Assembly: GCA_001949185.1 (NCBI GenBank)
Contig: BDGG01000015.1
Coordinates: 228,314-292,313 of the forward strand
Reading direction: 5' to 3'
Length of the DNA: 64,000 nucleotides
Source: Ramazzottius varieornatus
Taxonomy: Eukaryota > Tardigrada > Eutardigrada > Parachela > Ramazzottiidae
The notes beneath the pieces are model-generated. The model was not told the DNA's origin and made no database searches. It was given only the letters and a program-made list of their open reading frames with translations. The stretch's first letter is position 1. The number at the start of each line of letters is the position of its first letter. Shown piece after piece: positions 22,897 to 34,167 of the stretch. A program made the position numbers and the translations under genes.

Positions 22897-25800
22897 ATGT
22901 TCTGGCAAAGATTGGATATGATGGAGTCGAGGGAGTCGAGTGTAATGGTTGTCTTGAATGGCACTGACACAGAGGTAAACCAACCTTTCACGATTCTTAC
23001 CCGTTTTCCTTGATAACCTTGCCTTCTCCGTAACATGTTGCGCTTGGTTTATAGCAAGTCCGGCTCGACGATCTCTTGGCTAAAGAAGACTGCATTCAAG
23101 AAACCAAGGCGAGAAATTCCCAGCTCATCAAAGTGTAAGTTGTCCATGCAGACCGTGTAACATTAAAAATTGACCTGATTGTTGATTGAACCTTGACAAT
23201 CGTATCTCTTTTGGAACGTTCCTTTCAACTTTCGCAAGAATAGTCTCCGAATCGAATCACATCGTCACAGTATCTTGTCTTGCAGATTACAAAGGAACGA
23301 TGTCTTGATGCAACTTGTCAACTTGATCACCAAAGAGCCACCTGGAGAGATCGACGACAAGAATCGTTTCAAGTAAGAAAGGTTCCTGTGTATCATCCAT
23401 CTCTAGTGGCGTGCGTTCCGCTTGTCTATCCATTGGCTATCGCACCACTGAACTGAGGTTTTCATTGCCCCGGTTTCTTCTGTACAGGAAGCCAACGCTG
23501 GCCGTAGAAATGCTCAACGCCGATGTACCCGAGATAGATTTTGCCTTGACACAGTCTAACGAGTATCTGGACGCACTTTTCGGCTTTTTTGATTCGAGCG
23601 AAGCAGTGAATCCGATATTGACCAGCTTTGTCACTCGCACCCTCGGCCTCCTCATTGCGCGTCGTCCACAGGAGGTAACTAAATTGGTTGTTTACTCCCC
23701 GTACGCTGCATGAATATCCAGCGGGCTCTCTGCTTCAGATGTCGGCACATCTCTCTTCGAAAGAGAAGATACTAGATTCCATCATGCAACATTTGAACGT
23801 GACAGCCGTCATCGACTTGTTCATCCGTCTCATTACGGGAAATGAAAATGAGACCTACCGCTACCAAATGTGCGAAGTAAGTTTCCAACCCTTATACAGG
23901 CTTAGACACCTCGCAGGATCTTTTCGTAGTTTTCTTCTACGTTTTTATTGATTTTTAAAATATTGTCTTCATTTGGGAGCCCGAAAAACAAACTAAAAAA
24001 TATTTTCTCTCAAAGTGGCGCACGCTGTCAGCCAATCCCCTGAGGAATGTGCGCCACTTGGAAAAGTAATCAAACTGGACAAGATCGTTTTGTCAAGTGG
24101 TGCAGGCTTGCAGTCATTAGTAATGAGGACGTGCGCCACTTGACATAACGATATTGTATGTTTCGTTTGTGGACCACCCATTAATTTTGTGCCTAATATT
24201 GGTTGAGATTTTAGAATTATTGTTTTCTGTTATTATTTCCAATTTTTGCAGTGGTTGAATGCGCATTCATTCATGGAGAAGGTTGCGGCGTACCTGGACG
24301 CCACCAAGTCTTCCGATGCCGATTTTCACAACAACAGTGCCCAGTTGCTATCGGATATTATCCGTTTCTCGCGCGAACAGCAGCTGCAGCAGCTGAAACC
24401 CGAAGACGACGTGAATAGCCTGACACCGGAAACGTACGCTAATGATCTACTCAAGACGGCCAACAGTGAAGCCTTCATCGGCTTGTTGGTCAGTAATCTA
24501 CTGAGAAGCACCAACAGTCAGTCGGCAGTCGTCAACTGCTTGACTGTGCTTGGAGCACCTTTTGAATTCATCCCCGTCAAGTATGTACAAAAACATTCTG
24601 ATTTCACCCAAGAGAATTATTCAATTTTCGATCTTAATTTTACTTTCAGCTTCGACGGAAATAACGAACAGAAAATCCTCTTCTCCGAACTCAGTCTTCG
24701 TGTTGTCAATGCTCGTATTGATAAATACAGCAAAGTCCTGATGCCCGTCATTCCCCAACTCCACGAACTGTTTCTGAAACCTCCAATGGTAATTTTTAAT
24801 TTTTAAGTTTACGGACGAATATTTTTGGGAACTTTTATTTCACTTTATTCACGAATTTTGTTCAATTGTTATTTTCTTTCTCATGCAGAGAAATTCTGTG
24901 ATTTCCGAGCTGATCGATGGATATTCCGGGCTGGTTAAGCGTGTGGGTCAGACACGGTTGCAGCTCGTCCGCCTTTTCGCGCTGTTGATATCCTTCGGAA
25001 GAGTCAAGCTGAACCAAGCTCTTTTTGACAGCAAGCTTGTTTTGACGTTACTGGTAAGCCTTTCTTCCTTTTGAAAAATTATATTCTGGAAGGTTTAGAA
25101 TAAGTTGCGTTGGTCTTTGCAGGATATGTTTTTCGAATATCCGTTCAATTCCTTTTTCCACTCCCAAATACAAAATTGTGTTAACCTGATACTGCACAAC
25201 CTTCCTCTTGGTCTTTCCGATCCACCCAACGTCACCGTGGATCATCCCTTGCTTCACCAGGTACCGTATCACCCCACTCCCTTTCTCGACTGTGTTCTTC
25301 TATAGTTTCCAAAATTCAATCCTCTAAGACATGATAGGGAGCTTGGTCTGGCAAATAAATTGGACAAGGTTTTTCTTCCAAGTGGCGCTTGTTTTCACTG
25401 ATAGTGGCTGAAAGCGTGCGCCACATGGAAAAACGAATTTGTCGAGTTACCAAAGCGGCGCATGTTCTCGGTGTTGCTGGCTGAAGGGCGCGCCGCTTGA
25501 AAGAACGATCTGGTTGGGTCGTGTGCCTGGGGTCCGCAGTCTTGTACTGGTCAGAGTTGGTATTGATGGAGTCACTTCTGCAGCTGATTGTGACTGGACA
25601 GCTACAACGGAAAGTTATGGTCGCTTGGAGGCAGAACACTGAAGAAGAGTACGTTCACGGAGCGAAATTTATTTGATAGTACCAAGTTCGCTGTCACTGA
25701 CTTTTTTTCACTGCTCTTAGGAGCTCGGGTAGGACGAGAAAGCCTTACATGGGACATTTGCTGGCCGTCTGTCTGGAGATGTCGGCTGAACAGTCGCCAG

Positions 25801-27431
25801 CGTATCCTTACATCGAGATGGCTGTTAACCGTAAGTCTCTTATCATGAGTTTCCCGTCGGCTTGGACAGATATGCACGGTAAATCCAACCTGATGTGTCT
25901 GTTCGACAGAACTGGGCACCGAGGCCGTGTCGGAATGGGAAGATTTCCTGAAGAGCGCTGTTCAACCGCTGGCCGAAATTCAAGCTCGCTGCTTGGTAAG
26001 ACTGATGAGGAACCTATCTAGAGTTCGGATGACGGTGATGAGTTTCATGAGAACGATATGAACGTTTCCCGCTTTTGTTCTGCAGTCAGGGCAGCATCCT
26101 CTCCAGCCCACGCCGGGAGCCATGGCGCGTTCGACGGCTGTTCCCTCGTTTGACAACGTCCAAAATGGACCCTCGAATAATGAAACCTCTGGCCAGTCCA
26201 ACGCCAACATGGCCATGGAAGTCGTTCCCTCCAGCTTGAATATTTCCGACGAGAAGTCCACTCAGTCCGTCTTTGACGAGTAAGTCCAACGTTCCATCCA
26301 GTTGGTCGATCGAACGTTGCGGGAACGGTTCTGTGGTCTCTTGTAGGTCGCCGGATGATGAGATGAGGTTACAGCGTATGGACACCGACGACTCGGATGA
26401 CGAAGAAATGTCAGACACGCCGACCAACGTCGACGAAGAGCCCGACTTTCCTAATATGGTCGTCTCTGACGACCAGCTTAGTCAAGGGCCCAAGGTACCC
26501 ACACCTGATTGGCCTTCACAGCAACCTCTCGACGTGGCCGAGAAAGCCGGCATTGAACGTATGGAGGAAGCTGAAAACGCCAACTGTAAGAACACCGTCC
26601 TCCACAGGAAAAGTATTTGGAAATTTAAACAGAATAAGGAAATCTCTTTTCAATTTGGGAGTATTTCTGTATAGCGCCTTGGGATGATGCAATCGTAAAT
26701 ACTGCGGCGCCTGTCTCTTCTGACTTCCCTTGGAATACCGAAAACCAGCCTTCTGCTAAATCCACCGACGCATGGGCAGATTTCTCAGTATTCTCCTCCA
26801 CTCCCGATAAGTCACCAGCTGTTCACCTTCCAGATCCTTTCTCTAACCCGTAAGTGTCTCCTTTCCCTGCCTCCAACCCATTAGGAATAGATACTTCGGC
26901 AAACGATTTCATCGTTGTTTCGAATGGCGCACGTTTCATTATCATTGACGGAGAACGTGCGCCACTTGACAAAACGATCCTGCCTAGTTGACGTTTGTTC
27001 AAGCGGTGTATGGTTCTATTTTTATCGGATGGCAGAGTGCGCCACTTTATGAAACAGTGCAGATGGATTCATTTGTCGACGTTAGTCTCTCCTTTTTACT
27101 TGGGTTTTTTTCCAGGCAACTGTCCGTAGAGAACGTTTCACCAAACAATGACTCGGAAGACTCTCCCTTCGAGTTTAGCGTCCGCGAGTCGTTGACACCC
27201 GAGCCTTCTTCCCCTAACGATGACCTGAAAGACCCACCGTTGAAGGAGGCTGTGTCTTCCTCAAACGCAGTCACCGGTGATATCCGGATGGACCGTTTTG
27301 TAGCGGGTGATGCACCCACTACACCAGTCTCCACTTCTTCTTCAACCCCTGATAACAGCAACGGTAAAGATTCGCAAGAAGCCTCTTCTTCAAGTAGACA
27401 ACCTCATAGTGAAGGCTCGAACATAACGTAA
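22897..27431 (+). CDS. PP6 regulatory subunit (SAPS domain)
   Basis: SAPS proteins bind the PP6 catalytic subunit and direct it to substrates. Sixteen exons join in phase: 22897-22941, 23055-23134, 23286-23372, 23488-23674, 23739-23876, 24252-24580, 24650-24788, 24889-25053, 25123-25260, 25584-25648, 25721-25830, 25910-25995, 26086-26279, 26347-26585, 26675-26849 and 27116-27431. The protein opens MFWQRLDMMES, then LDDLLAKEDCIQETKARN, like vertebrate PPP6R (MFW...LLEREDVTL). SAPS-domain blocks follow: ITKEPPG, SFVTRTLGLLIARRP, LFIRLITGNEN, LSDIIRFSREQ, SNLLRSTNSQSAV and KPYMGHLLAVC. The C-terminal third is acidic and Ser/Pro-rich and predicted disordered, as in the family. Several introns hold hairpin repeats, all removed by the deduced splicing. 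Confidence 0.95.
24012..24142. repeat. Hairpin-repeat pair (GTGGCGCACG family)
   Basis: Two hairpins, 24012-24060 and 24094-24142, start 82 bp apart. The linker contains GGACAAGATCGTTTTG. Inside intron 5 of the PP6 regulatory subunit gene. Confidence 0.85.
25379..25500. repeat. Hairpin-repeat pair (GTGGCGCACG family)
   Basis: Hairpins at 25379-25427 and 25451-25500, 72 bp apart, preceded by a GGCAAATAAATTGGAC flank and joined by AAACGAATTTGTCGAGTT. In intron 9 of the PP6 regulatory subunit gene. Confidence 0.85.
26921..27046. repeat. Hairpin-repeat pair (GTGGCGCACG family)
   Basis: Hairpins at 26921-26968 and 26999-27046 (the second more degenerate), joined by AAAACGATCCTGCCTAGTTG. In intron 15 of the PP6 regulatory subunit gene. 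Confidence 0.8.
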
Positions 27432-27745
27432 CGTCTGGTTCTTTTCCAAGTAATGCTGATACATGTATTTATTTTGATCGCATTTTGTTCGATCCATTCG
27501 TTTGCAAATGAGGCAGAATTCAAGTTTAAAACCAAGGTTGTCGTATTGTAGATTTCTCCTTTGTCCCGTCTTTTTTTGAGCTGACACAATGTTTTCATGA
27601 GCTGGTATCGTCCTTGGTCAAAATCTTTGAAAGTATTGTTAGTTTGTCGGTGACGTGTTACTGTAGTACTTTGCGTAGCCTAATAAACCGAGTTCCGCAG
27701 CATAATTAATGCCATGCGTGATTCACACGTCGCCAAACGAAATGT

Positions 27746-27794
27746 GCAGTGGCGCACGTTTTCATTATCATTGGCCCGATGCATGCGCCGTTTG
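27746..27794. repeat. Hairpin repeat (GTGGCGCACG family), intergenic
   Basis: Arms GCAGTGGCGCACG and GCATGCGCCGTTTG. One of the few copies outside an intron, though it could lie in a 3' UTR or 5' flank. Confidence 0.7.
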
Positions 27795-28169
27795 AAATAT
27801 CATTTCCGAACGTTTTGTTCTTCGGCCTTCCAACTATACCATACTGTAATTATCGAGCTTTCTCAGTTCATCCAAATACCGGGTAAGATAAACTGTAGCA
27901 AAGAAACGCGGAAATGGGGTCAAGAACACTGAGAAAGCCGGCTTCCAGGTAGCTTGAACTTGGACTATCGTTCAGAAGCAATAGTGCATTTAACGGTGGG
28001 CCGATGGCTCGAAGTGGGAAAAGACCGTACTTGATAGAAATGGTTGGGAACGAGAATCGGACGGCTGCTTTTTCCCCCAAGGCGAATTGCGTGCTACAGT
28101 TTAGGCTCAATCGCTGACGGAAGTGCGACGAGGGTATCCATGGATTCCGGTGACGGGTTCTTACGGTAC

Positions 28170-28201
28170 AGCGCCGTGACTTTGCTGAAAGTCACGGCGC
28201 T
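28170..28201. repeat. Perfect 14-bp-stem palindrome
   Basis: AGCGCCGTGACTTT, loop GCTG, then its exact complement. It lies 80 bp upstream of the ADAM start codon, in the likely 5' leader or promoter. It is unrelated in sequence to the GTGGCGCACG family. Confidence 0.85.
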
Positions 28202-28280
28202 CCTGGTGTTCGTACAGGAGCGAGGAATCATGCCACGTCCCGGACTGGTTGCCTAAACTGGTCCCCTATGACGTCATACT

Positions 28281-30272
28281 ATGAGCGGTGTTGTATTCCT
28301 GACACTTTTCTACCTCTTGACCATCACCCTTCCTTATTTATCCCGTGCCCATCAGGAAGCACCTCGTCAAGCGCAGATCAACGCTCAGAAGCGCACCTCG
28401 ACTCGTCAACCGCAGGATGTCGACTACGGCGATGACGAAGACGTTATGGACGAGACGAGGCTGGAACCTGAGGAGCAGACTATGACCACCTATGAATGGG
28501 CCAGCTTCTTCCCTATCGGTCCCAGTCCCGCTAACGCCTCCATCGTTTGGAACACTTCAGCCAACGCCAACGACAAGTATGTCGTGGTGGTCAAGACCAA
28601 CGATAAAACTCTGACGATGGAGATGAGCGAAGTGGCCGACTCGGATTACGATACCGTCGAAGTGGTGGTCATTCGGCCCCATGGAACTGAAACCTTCAAA
28701 GTCTCCGATAAGATTCGGTACTTCAAAGGCATTGTCAGAGAACTGAACGACTCGCGCGCTCACGGAATCTTCCGTACAACTGGGCTGTTTGAAGGCATTA
28801 TTGAAACTGACACCGAGACCTATTTCGTAGAGAGCGCCATCAAGTTCATCGGGAACGGCAGTATCTATTCCGGGTCGCTCGACCCCACTTTGGCCGTTAT
28901 CTATCGCTGGCAGGATCTGCGACAGTTCCCGTTTGAGACGGCCTGTAACCAGAAAATGCTACCATGTTACTATTATCAGACCATGCAACACTACCGTCAA
29001 CTCTTTCCGCCGGAAGACATACTCGAGGCAAGGCATGGTGAGGTACAGAAAGGGTCACTGGTAACATATTTCTAGGAATGATGTTTGGGTGTTTCCGTTG
29101 TAGGAACTGATGGAAAATCGGCTACTCGTAAACGTCAGACTGGCAAAACTTGTCCTATGACTATTGTGGCTGACCACCGCTTCTTCCAGAACGTGGGTTT
29201 CGGCTCGGTCCATAAGACATTGGAAGCTATTGTATGGCATATTGAGGAAGTCGACCATCTTTATCGCCAAGCTGACTGGAACAACGACAAAGCACCTGAC
29301 AGAATCGGGGTAAGTGAACTGCTCAATCGACCGATCAATATTGTCGAAAGTTTTTCCGCGATGACGTCGTACTCCGACATTTGTGGATTGATAAGTGAAA
29401 ACTGACGCATTCCGCCGTGACGTCCACACGCTGCTTTGGACATACTCAATCAGATCGCTTTTCCAAGTGGCGCACACTTCGGTCCATTATTACTGAGAAC
29501 GTGCGTCACCTAGGAAAACGATCCTGTTGTGCTTGTTTGCCGAGCTCTCAGTGTACAGTAGACTATACGGTGTAACGCGTCCTGATTTGAACAGTTTCTT
29601 ATGTCCAAGTTGTTTTGTCAGGTATCACTGGACAAGGTGATAATATTCACAGACGCCGCTTCGCCCGGAAATGCCTTCAAGGATGAGACGACAGACGACG
29701 AGGTCTTCCTGAAGCGCTTCGCTGGAGTCAACACGACCGGTTCCTGCGTAGCTGCGGTCTTTACCTTCTCCGACCTGGGTGGAACCTTTGGTATCTCCTA
29801 CGTGGGTACAGTTTGTGCGCCCAAGTACAACTGGGCCTTGATCAACTTCCGTAATGTCGATGGGGAGATCCGACAACGTGCAGCATCGGTCATCACCATT
29901 ATGCACGAGGTCGCTCATGTCTTTGGCGCCAACCATGACGAGAATGAGACAAGATGTCTGCCCGCTGGACAGAACAACGGAGCTGACAATGGCGGCAACT
30001 ACATTATGTACCCTACTTCCGCATTTGGCCTGTATGAAAATAATCACCGCTTCTCGCCCTGCAGCGTGGAATCCATCGCCAAGAACTTTCAAGACGCTAA
30101 GAGGACGCGGTGTATGATTGACCGCAGTCCGACTGCTGCGCCATCACGCAGGCGACGTGCGACTAAAAGAGATGTTTTTCGGTACAGTGTACGACAAAAT
30201 AAACCGTTAAAAATGGGTGTATGGAGCCAGATGGTCAAAGCCAATGAAATTTTCGCATACAGCAAGACCTAA
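28281..30272 (+). CDS. Truncated ADAM10/17-type metalloprotease with MITE-derived tail
   Basis: A zinc endopeptidase of the membrane-shedding ADAM group. Exon 1 (28281-29037) has a signal peptide (MSGVVFLTLFYLLTITLPYL) and prodomain. Exon 2 (29104-29309) starts after a furin-like TRKRQ site and carries MTIVADHRFFQNVG. Exon 3 (29622-30272) has the active site HEVAHVFGANHDE and the YIMYP Met-turn. After CMIDRSP the frame reads a basic stretch (SRRRRATKR) and then enters a 165-bp MITE that supplies about the last 28 residues and the stop. The disintegrin, EGF and membrane segments usual in ADAM10/17 are absent. It may be a soluble protease, or downstream exons may have been cut off by the insertion. 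Confidence 0.85.
29464..29511. repeat. Hairpin repeat (GTGGCGCACG family)
   Basis: Arms CCAAGTGGCGCACAC and GTGCGTCACCTAGG with flanking AAAACGATCCTG and GTTTGCCGAGCTCTC. In intron 2 of the ADAM gene. Confidence 0.85.
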
Positions 30273-30349
30273 TTCTCATTGGCTGAGGGGTAAGTAAGCT
30301 CAGCTGGAGTCTTACGCCCATTTTTAACGGTTAATTTTGTCGTACACTG
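30185..30349. repeat. 165-bp MITE exonised into the ADAM gene
   Basis: Same length and near-identical sequence to 12054-12218, with CAGTGTACGAC/GTCGTACACTG ends and a TA on each side. The ADAM reading frame runs through its left half and stops inside it (TAA at 30270-30272). Confidence 0.92.
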
Positions 30350-30570
30350 TAGAACGTGCATTCTGTGGCTTGAAGATAACTAAATTCTATCCTTCTAAGA
30401 TACAATAGTAGACAAATCGTATTGCCGTAAACTTGAATGTGTAAGGTTTGAAAAAGTTCGATATGGTTTGCGTGACTATAAAAATCATAAAAACGAGTAT
30501 GTATAACGTTCGAATTTCAAGATGATCCCCGCAGCTTGGACTTACCAAATCGAGTTCCTCATCTGCTTTA

Positions 30571-30813
30571 TCATTCTACATCGCTACCATCGTACTCGCT
30601 GACCAGTTTTCCGTGCCATTCTCCATTTGGCCCATTATCCTCCTCTAACTCATCTTCGCACTCAGGGATTGCCTGCGCGTACTCTACCGCATCCTCACCA
30701 CATCGTGTGATCTTGAGCGTAATTTTCGCAAAATGAGGTTTTGATACTTTGGGGACGCCCGTGTTTCTACATTCGTAGATTAAGGATTTACGGATATAAT
30801 GTTCAACGTCTCG
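30571..30813 (-). CDS. Terminal exon of an uncharacterised gene
   Basis: After a good pyrimidine-rich acceptor (CTTGTCCTCGTGCAG) the frame reads RDVEHYIRKSLIYECRNTG, FAKITLKITRCGEDAVEY and an acidic end (EDELEEDNGPNGEW...DGSDVE) before a stop. Two Cys and a mixed charge pattern look like real protein, but no family is recognised. The upstream exon with the start codon was not found; it would lie beyond 30.85 kb. Confidence 0.4.
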   Translation of the reverse strand, partial: RDVEHYIRKSLIYECRNTGVPKVSKPHFAKITLKITRCGEDAVEYAQAIPECEDELEEDNGPNGEWHGKLVSEYDGSDVE

Positions 30814-31277
30814 CTGCACGAGGACAAGCCTTATCGAGGCTGCCGGACATAGCAATACAAAAAAACAAAGCCAGATGATGGAAGACCAAATTAGAATTGG
30901 TATTCAGATCTGCAAAATTCGGAGACTTCTTTTGCTGAGAATTTAGACTTTCGACCCCAGGATACGATGGTCGCTGCCGGGGTATTTCTGACACTGCGGC
31001 ACCAGGTTTCCCTGTTTAGGGCTGCATGTCACCAAAGCAAGCTTCGGTGGGACGAATACAAAAGAAACATGGTCACTGTCAGCTAGATCCGGTTACCCAA
31101 CTGCAACGCCCTTCTCCATCCAACCAAACCCAACCACTCAGTGCGTATTCGCACACTTTAACACTACTGTCAGAACAAGAGATCACCAGCAAGGTTCTTC
31201 CCAAAAAGAAACAAACCGAAGTCCACATTATCAAGAGCTAAACGAAACTTCCATGAAAACTCGTAGGCATCTGGAGG

Positions 31278-32447
31278 TAGTGTTGGCAATAATACGATAT
31301 AATTCGATACGATATTTTTCGATAAAATATCGGCGCACATTTTATCGCGGTCTTCGATATTCATTCGGTATCGATATTTCGATAAGATATTTTTCCGGTC
31401 GATATATCGTATCACATCGCAGCGATATGTCGATATTTCTGGAGAGTGCTCCGCACACCACCTCTCACCACCGTACTCTCCTAATACCACCTTTTCACCA
31501 CCGTTTGTCTGGACGGACCCCCTTTCGTTCACCACCGTTACTTAATCAGAATTTAAATTTTCTGCGCACCACTCTTGTCCGGAGACAGCGTCTTAAGCAA
31601 AGAACCGCGGAAGTGGTTCTTAGATTATTTCAATAGAAAAAAGATCGAGAAACTGTCACGCCGTCGGGGGAGACCTGGTACCAGATTGGGATATCGAAGC
31701 GCAGTCACTATAACCATAGAGTCAGCGGTGTTCTAGCTATATCAGAGAACAGGAAAGAGTCACGATCCTAAAGATCCTGCTGTTGACAAACACTTCTTGT
31801 CGCCTTTAATCCCGATGAACGCGTGATCTAACTTTCTTCTCTAAGACTAAGTACTGAGAAGCAATCTGGCAAAAAGTGGTGCTCAAAATCCTTGGTGGTG
31901 GCCCTTAGCTAGAAAGCGGTGTACGGAGTGAACGGTGGTGATGATTTGGAATTGAAAGGTGGTATTAGGAGACTACGGTGGTGGAAGGTGTATCAGGAGA
32001 CTATGGGGGTGGAAGGCGGTGTGCGGAGCCTTCGCCTTAAGTTTTCTGGAATTCCACTGGTTGAAGCCCGATCGAAAGCGTCAGATGCAGCAAAGACGTG
32101 ATTATACCAAGGCTTCAAAGTTCAAACACATGGAAATCTGGATAGAATTAGTACCAAGACCGAATGGGCGGAGTGTGCTCGCCTGCTGGGCATGCCATGG
32201 CCAGAATCAAGGCTTTGAAATCAACCATAGTCTTTCGTAAACTTGATATCAGTACCAAGTTTGCCATTCACCAAAATACCGATGTATCGATGTATCGGAA
32301 ATATATCAATATGGCGCGGTATGATATCGCCGAATGTTTTATTGCATTATTCGATATCAGCTTCATATCGATATCTTCGATACACTATCTGCCGCATATT
32401 TTATCGCAAAGGTTCGATATCGGTATACCGTATCGTTGCCAGCACTA
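31278..32447. mobile_element. Non-autonomous hAT-like element, 1170 bp
   Basis: Begins TAGTGTTGGCAA and ends TTGCCAGCACTA, with long imperfect inverted ends rich in CGATA motifs. The flanking 8-mers TCTGGAGG (31270-31277) and TCTCGAGG (32448-32455) match at seven of eight positions, the duplication length typical of hAT. Inside, a second inverted pair built of CACCACC/GGTGGTG stretches lies at about 31447-31520 and 31930-32035. No transposase ORF is visible, so it would depend on a transposase elsewhere. Confidence 0.75.
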
Positions 32448-32782
32448 TCTCGAGGAAACTGAAGCCTGCAAAACTGCAAATCTTCTGGCGGCACTTGTAA
32501 GTTATCAATCAATCGACCAGATCGCTGACAAGAAGCAACAGGTTGCTTTTCTTGAGCAGCGAGACCTGACGACTGACAAGCCACCCAGCCCTTGATTTAT
32601 TGATCGTTTGTCACAAGTTTTTGATTTTTGATTGATAGAGTTTGTTTGCGTTTTTCTTTTCGGATTTTTTGTCTTTCCAGTTTCCAATTTACGTCTCTCC
32701 TCTCCCATGTCCTGACCATCATCGGCATCTGCATCCAGCATCTTCAGATCACCGAAGACGGCAACCACAGGAAGAGACCAGG

Positions 32783-34167
32783 ATGTTCCATCTCTGCGCC
32801 GAGAAGTCTCATCCCCATGCTTCCCGATGCAAACGACCATCCTTTAAAGAGCGGAAGAGTATCGGTATGAGCATCGTTGCTTCAATGGTCGACCGTTTAG
32901 CCTGGTTACAGTGCTCTGCTTCTTGTTTTGCAGAGCTCCGTCGGGAAGAGATTCTTAACATACGTCGAGATCATCCGCACAAAATTCCTGTAAGCATTGC
33001 ACCGAGTAATTTGGTCTCTGTGGTCGCAATCGCGTGTCAATTGGGTTATCGTGTTCGATTTCTTCTCTTGAATTTCTTCAGGTTATCGTGGAGCGATATC
33101 GCAAAGAAGTGGACCTGCCTCTGCTCGAAAAAGGTAAGTGAGACGATGGGCTAATATTAATTCTGAGTGGCTCATAATGTTCCTTTTGCAGAAAAATATT
33201 TGGTCCCTTCCGACGGTGAGTCGAAGTCGGAGATTGTTTTTTCTCGACAGATCGTTTTTCTGCGTGGCGCACATTCCACGCCAGTGACACTGGAAACGTG
33301 CGCCACCCTGGAAAACATACAAACTCGACAAGATTGCCTCACAAGTGGCGTACACTTCTGGTCGTCAACATCGCAAACGTGCGTCACTTGAAAAACTAAT
33401 ATCGTTGGAACAATCTTGGAAAGCTCCAAATCGTCTTGCAGCTCCTGCTACCCGTAATATTATTAACATTCTTTTTATTTTTCAGTGACGATGTCGCAGT
33501 TCCTGTCTATCATAAGGTAGGCATCAACTGCCCGTTTTCGTGGCGCGGTGCTTTCGGCCATGACTGTAAAAACAGACCGTGACTTGGCCACTGCTAAAAT
33601 CAGCGCAAGGTTGATCGTAATCGCGTTATCGTTCTGATGGCCAACCTTGCTTTCTTCTTGTAGAAGTCGTCTAGTTCTAGCGCCGAATCAAGCTTTCTAC
33701 CTGATTGTGAACAACAAGTTCCTCGCCAGCATGAGTAAGACGATGGGAGAGATCTATCACGAAGAACACGATCCCGATGGATTTCTTTACATGGTAACGG
33801 TATTATTTGATTTCTTTCCGTAGCCCCAAATATTAGACAACAAATTTGGGGACTCGACAAAGTAAAAACCAAACTCGGCAAAGTCAAAAACACACGGCAA
33901 GACTGTATTTTTCAAGTGGCGCACGTTTTTGCTGTTATTAACTGGAAGTGTGCGCCACCTGGAATGACGATCTTGTCAAACTGTAGTGTTTTCCCAAGCG
34001 GCGCAAGGTATCAGTGTGTGGAAGCGTGCGCCAGTGTTGAGAGAACGTCGTTAGAACGTCGTTAGAACGATCTTGGGAGGTTGTTCGCCGAGATACTATT
34101 TGACAAGCTGATCGTAATGTTTTTTTCTGGCTCGTAGGTGTACGCATCGCAGGAAATGTTTGGATGA
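32783..34167 (+). CDS. LC3-type Atg8 autophagy modifier
   Basis: Ubiquitin-like protein that is conjugated to phosphatidylethanolamine on autophagosomes and recruits LIR-containing cargo receptors. Seven exons join in phase: 32783-32864, 32934-32989, 33082-33133, 33192-33215, 33486-33516, 33664-33793 and 34138-34167. The product (about 135 aa) has a Cys/His-rich N-terminal extension, then SFKERKSIELRREEILNIRR, DHPHKIPVIVERYRKE, LPLLEKEKYLVPSDVTM, LVLAPNQAFYLIVNN, EEHDPDGFLYMVYASQEMFG and stop. It resembles LC3 more than GABARAP (FKERKS, YASQEMFG). The stop codon directly follows the conserved Gly, so no residues remain for ATG4 to trim. Introns 4 and 6 hold hairpin-repeat pairs. Confidence 0.95.
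33264..33389. repeat. Hairpin-repeat pair (GTGGCGCACG family)
   Basis: Hairpins 33264-33306 and 33343-33389, about 80 bp apart, with upstream flank TTTTTTCTCGACAGATCG and a linker containing CAAACTCGACAAGATTG. In intron 4 of the LC3 gene. Confidence 0.85.
33914..34034. repeat. Hairpin-repeat pair (GTGGCGCACG family)
   Basis: Hairpins 33914-33960 and 33996-34034, 82 bp apart. The upstream flank carries repeats of ACTCGGCAAAGT, and the downstream end reads GTTCGCCGAGAT. In intron 6 of the LC3 gene. Confidence 0.85.

Larger units (their letters stand above)
27432..28280. other. Intergenic region with one hairpin repeat and a palindrome
   Basis: Separates the PP6 regulatory subunit from the ADAM gene. 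It holds a family hairpin (27746-27794) and a GC-rich palindrome (28170-28201). No gene was recognised. Confidence 0.5.

Noticed and set aside
28281-30272. Naming the metalloprotease ADAM17 or ADAM10 outright
   Set aside because: The catalytic core fits the ADAM10/17 branch, but the diagnostic C-terminal domains are missing, so no exact ortholog is claimed.
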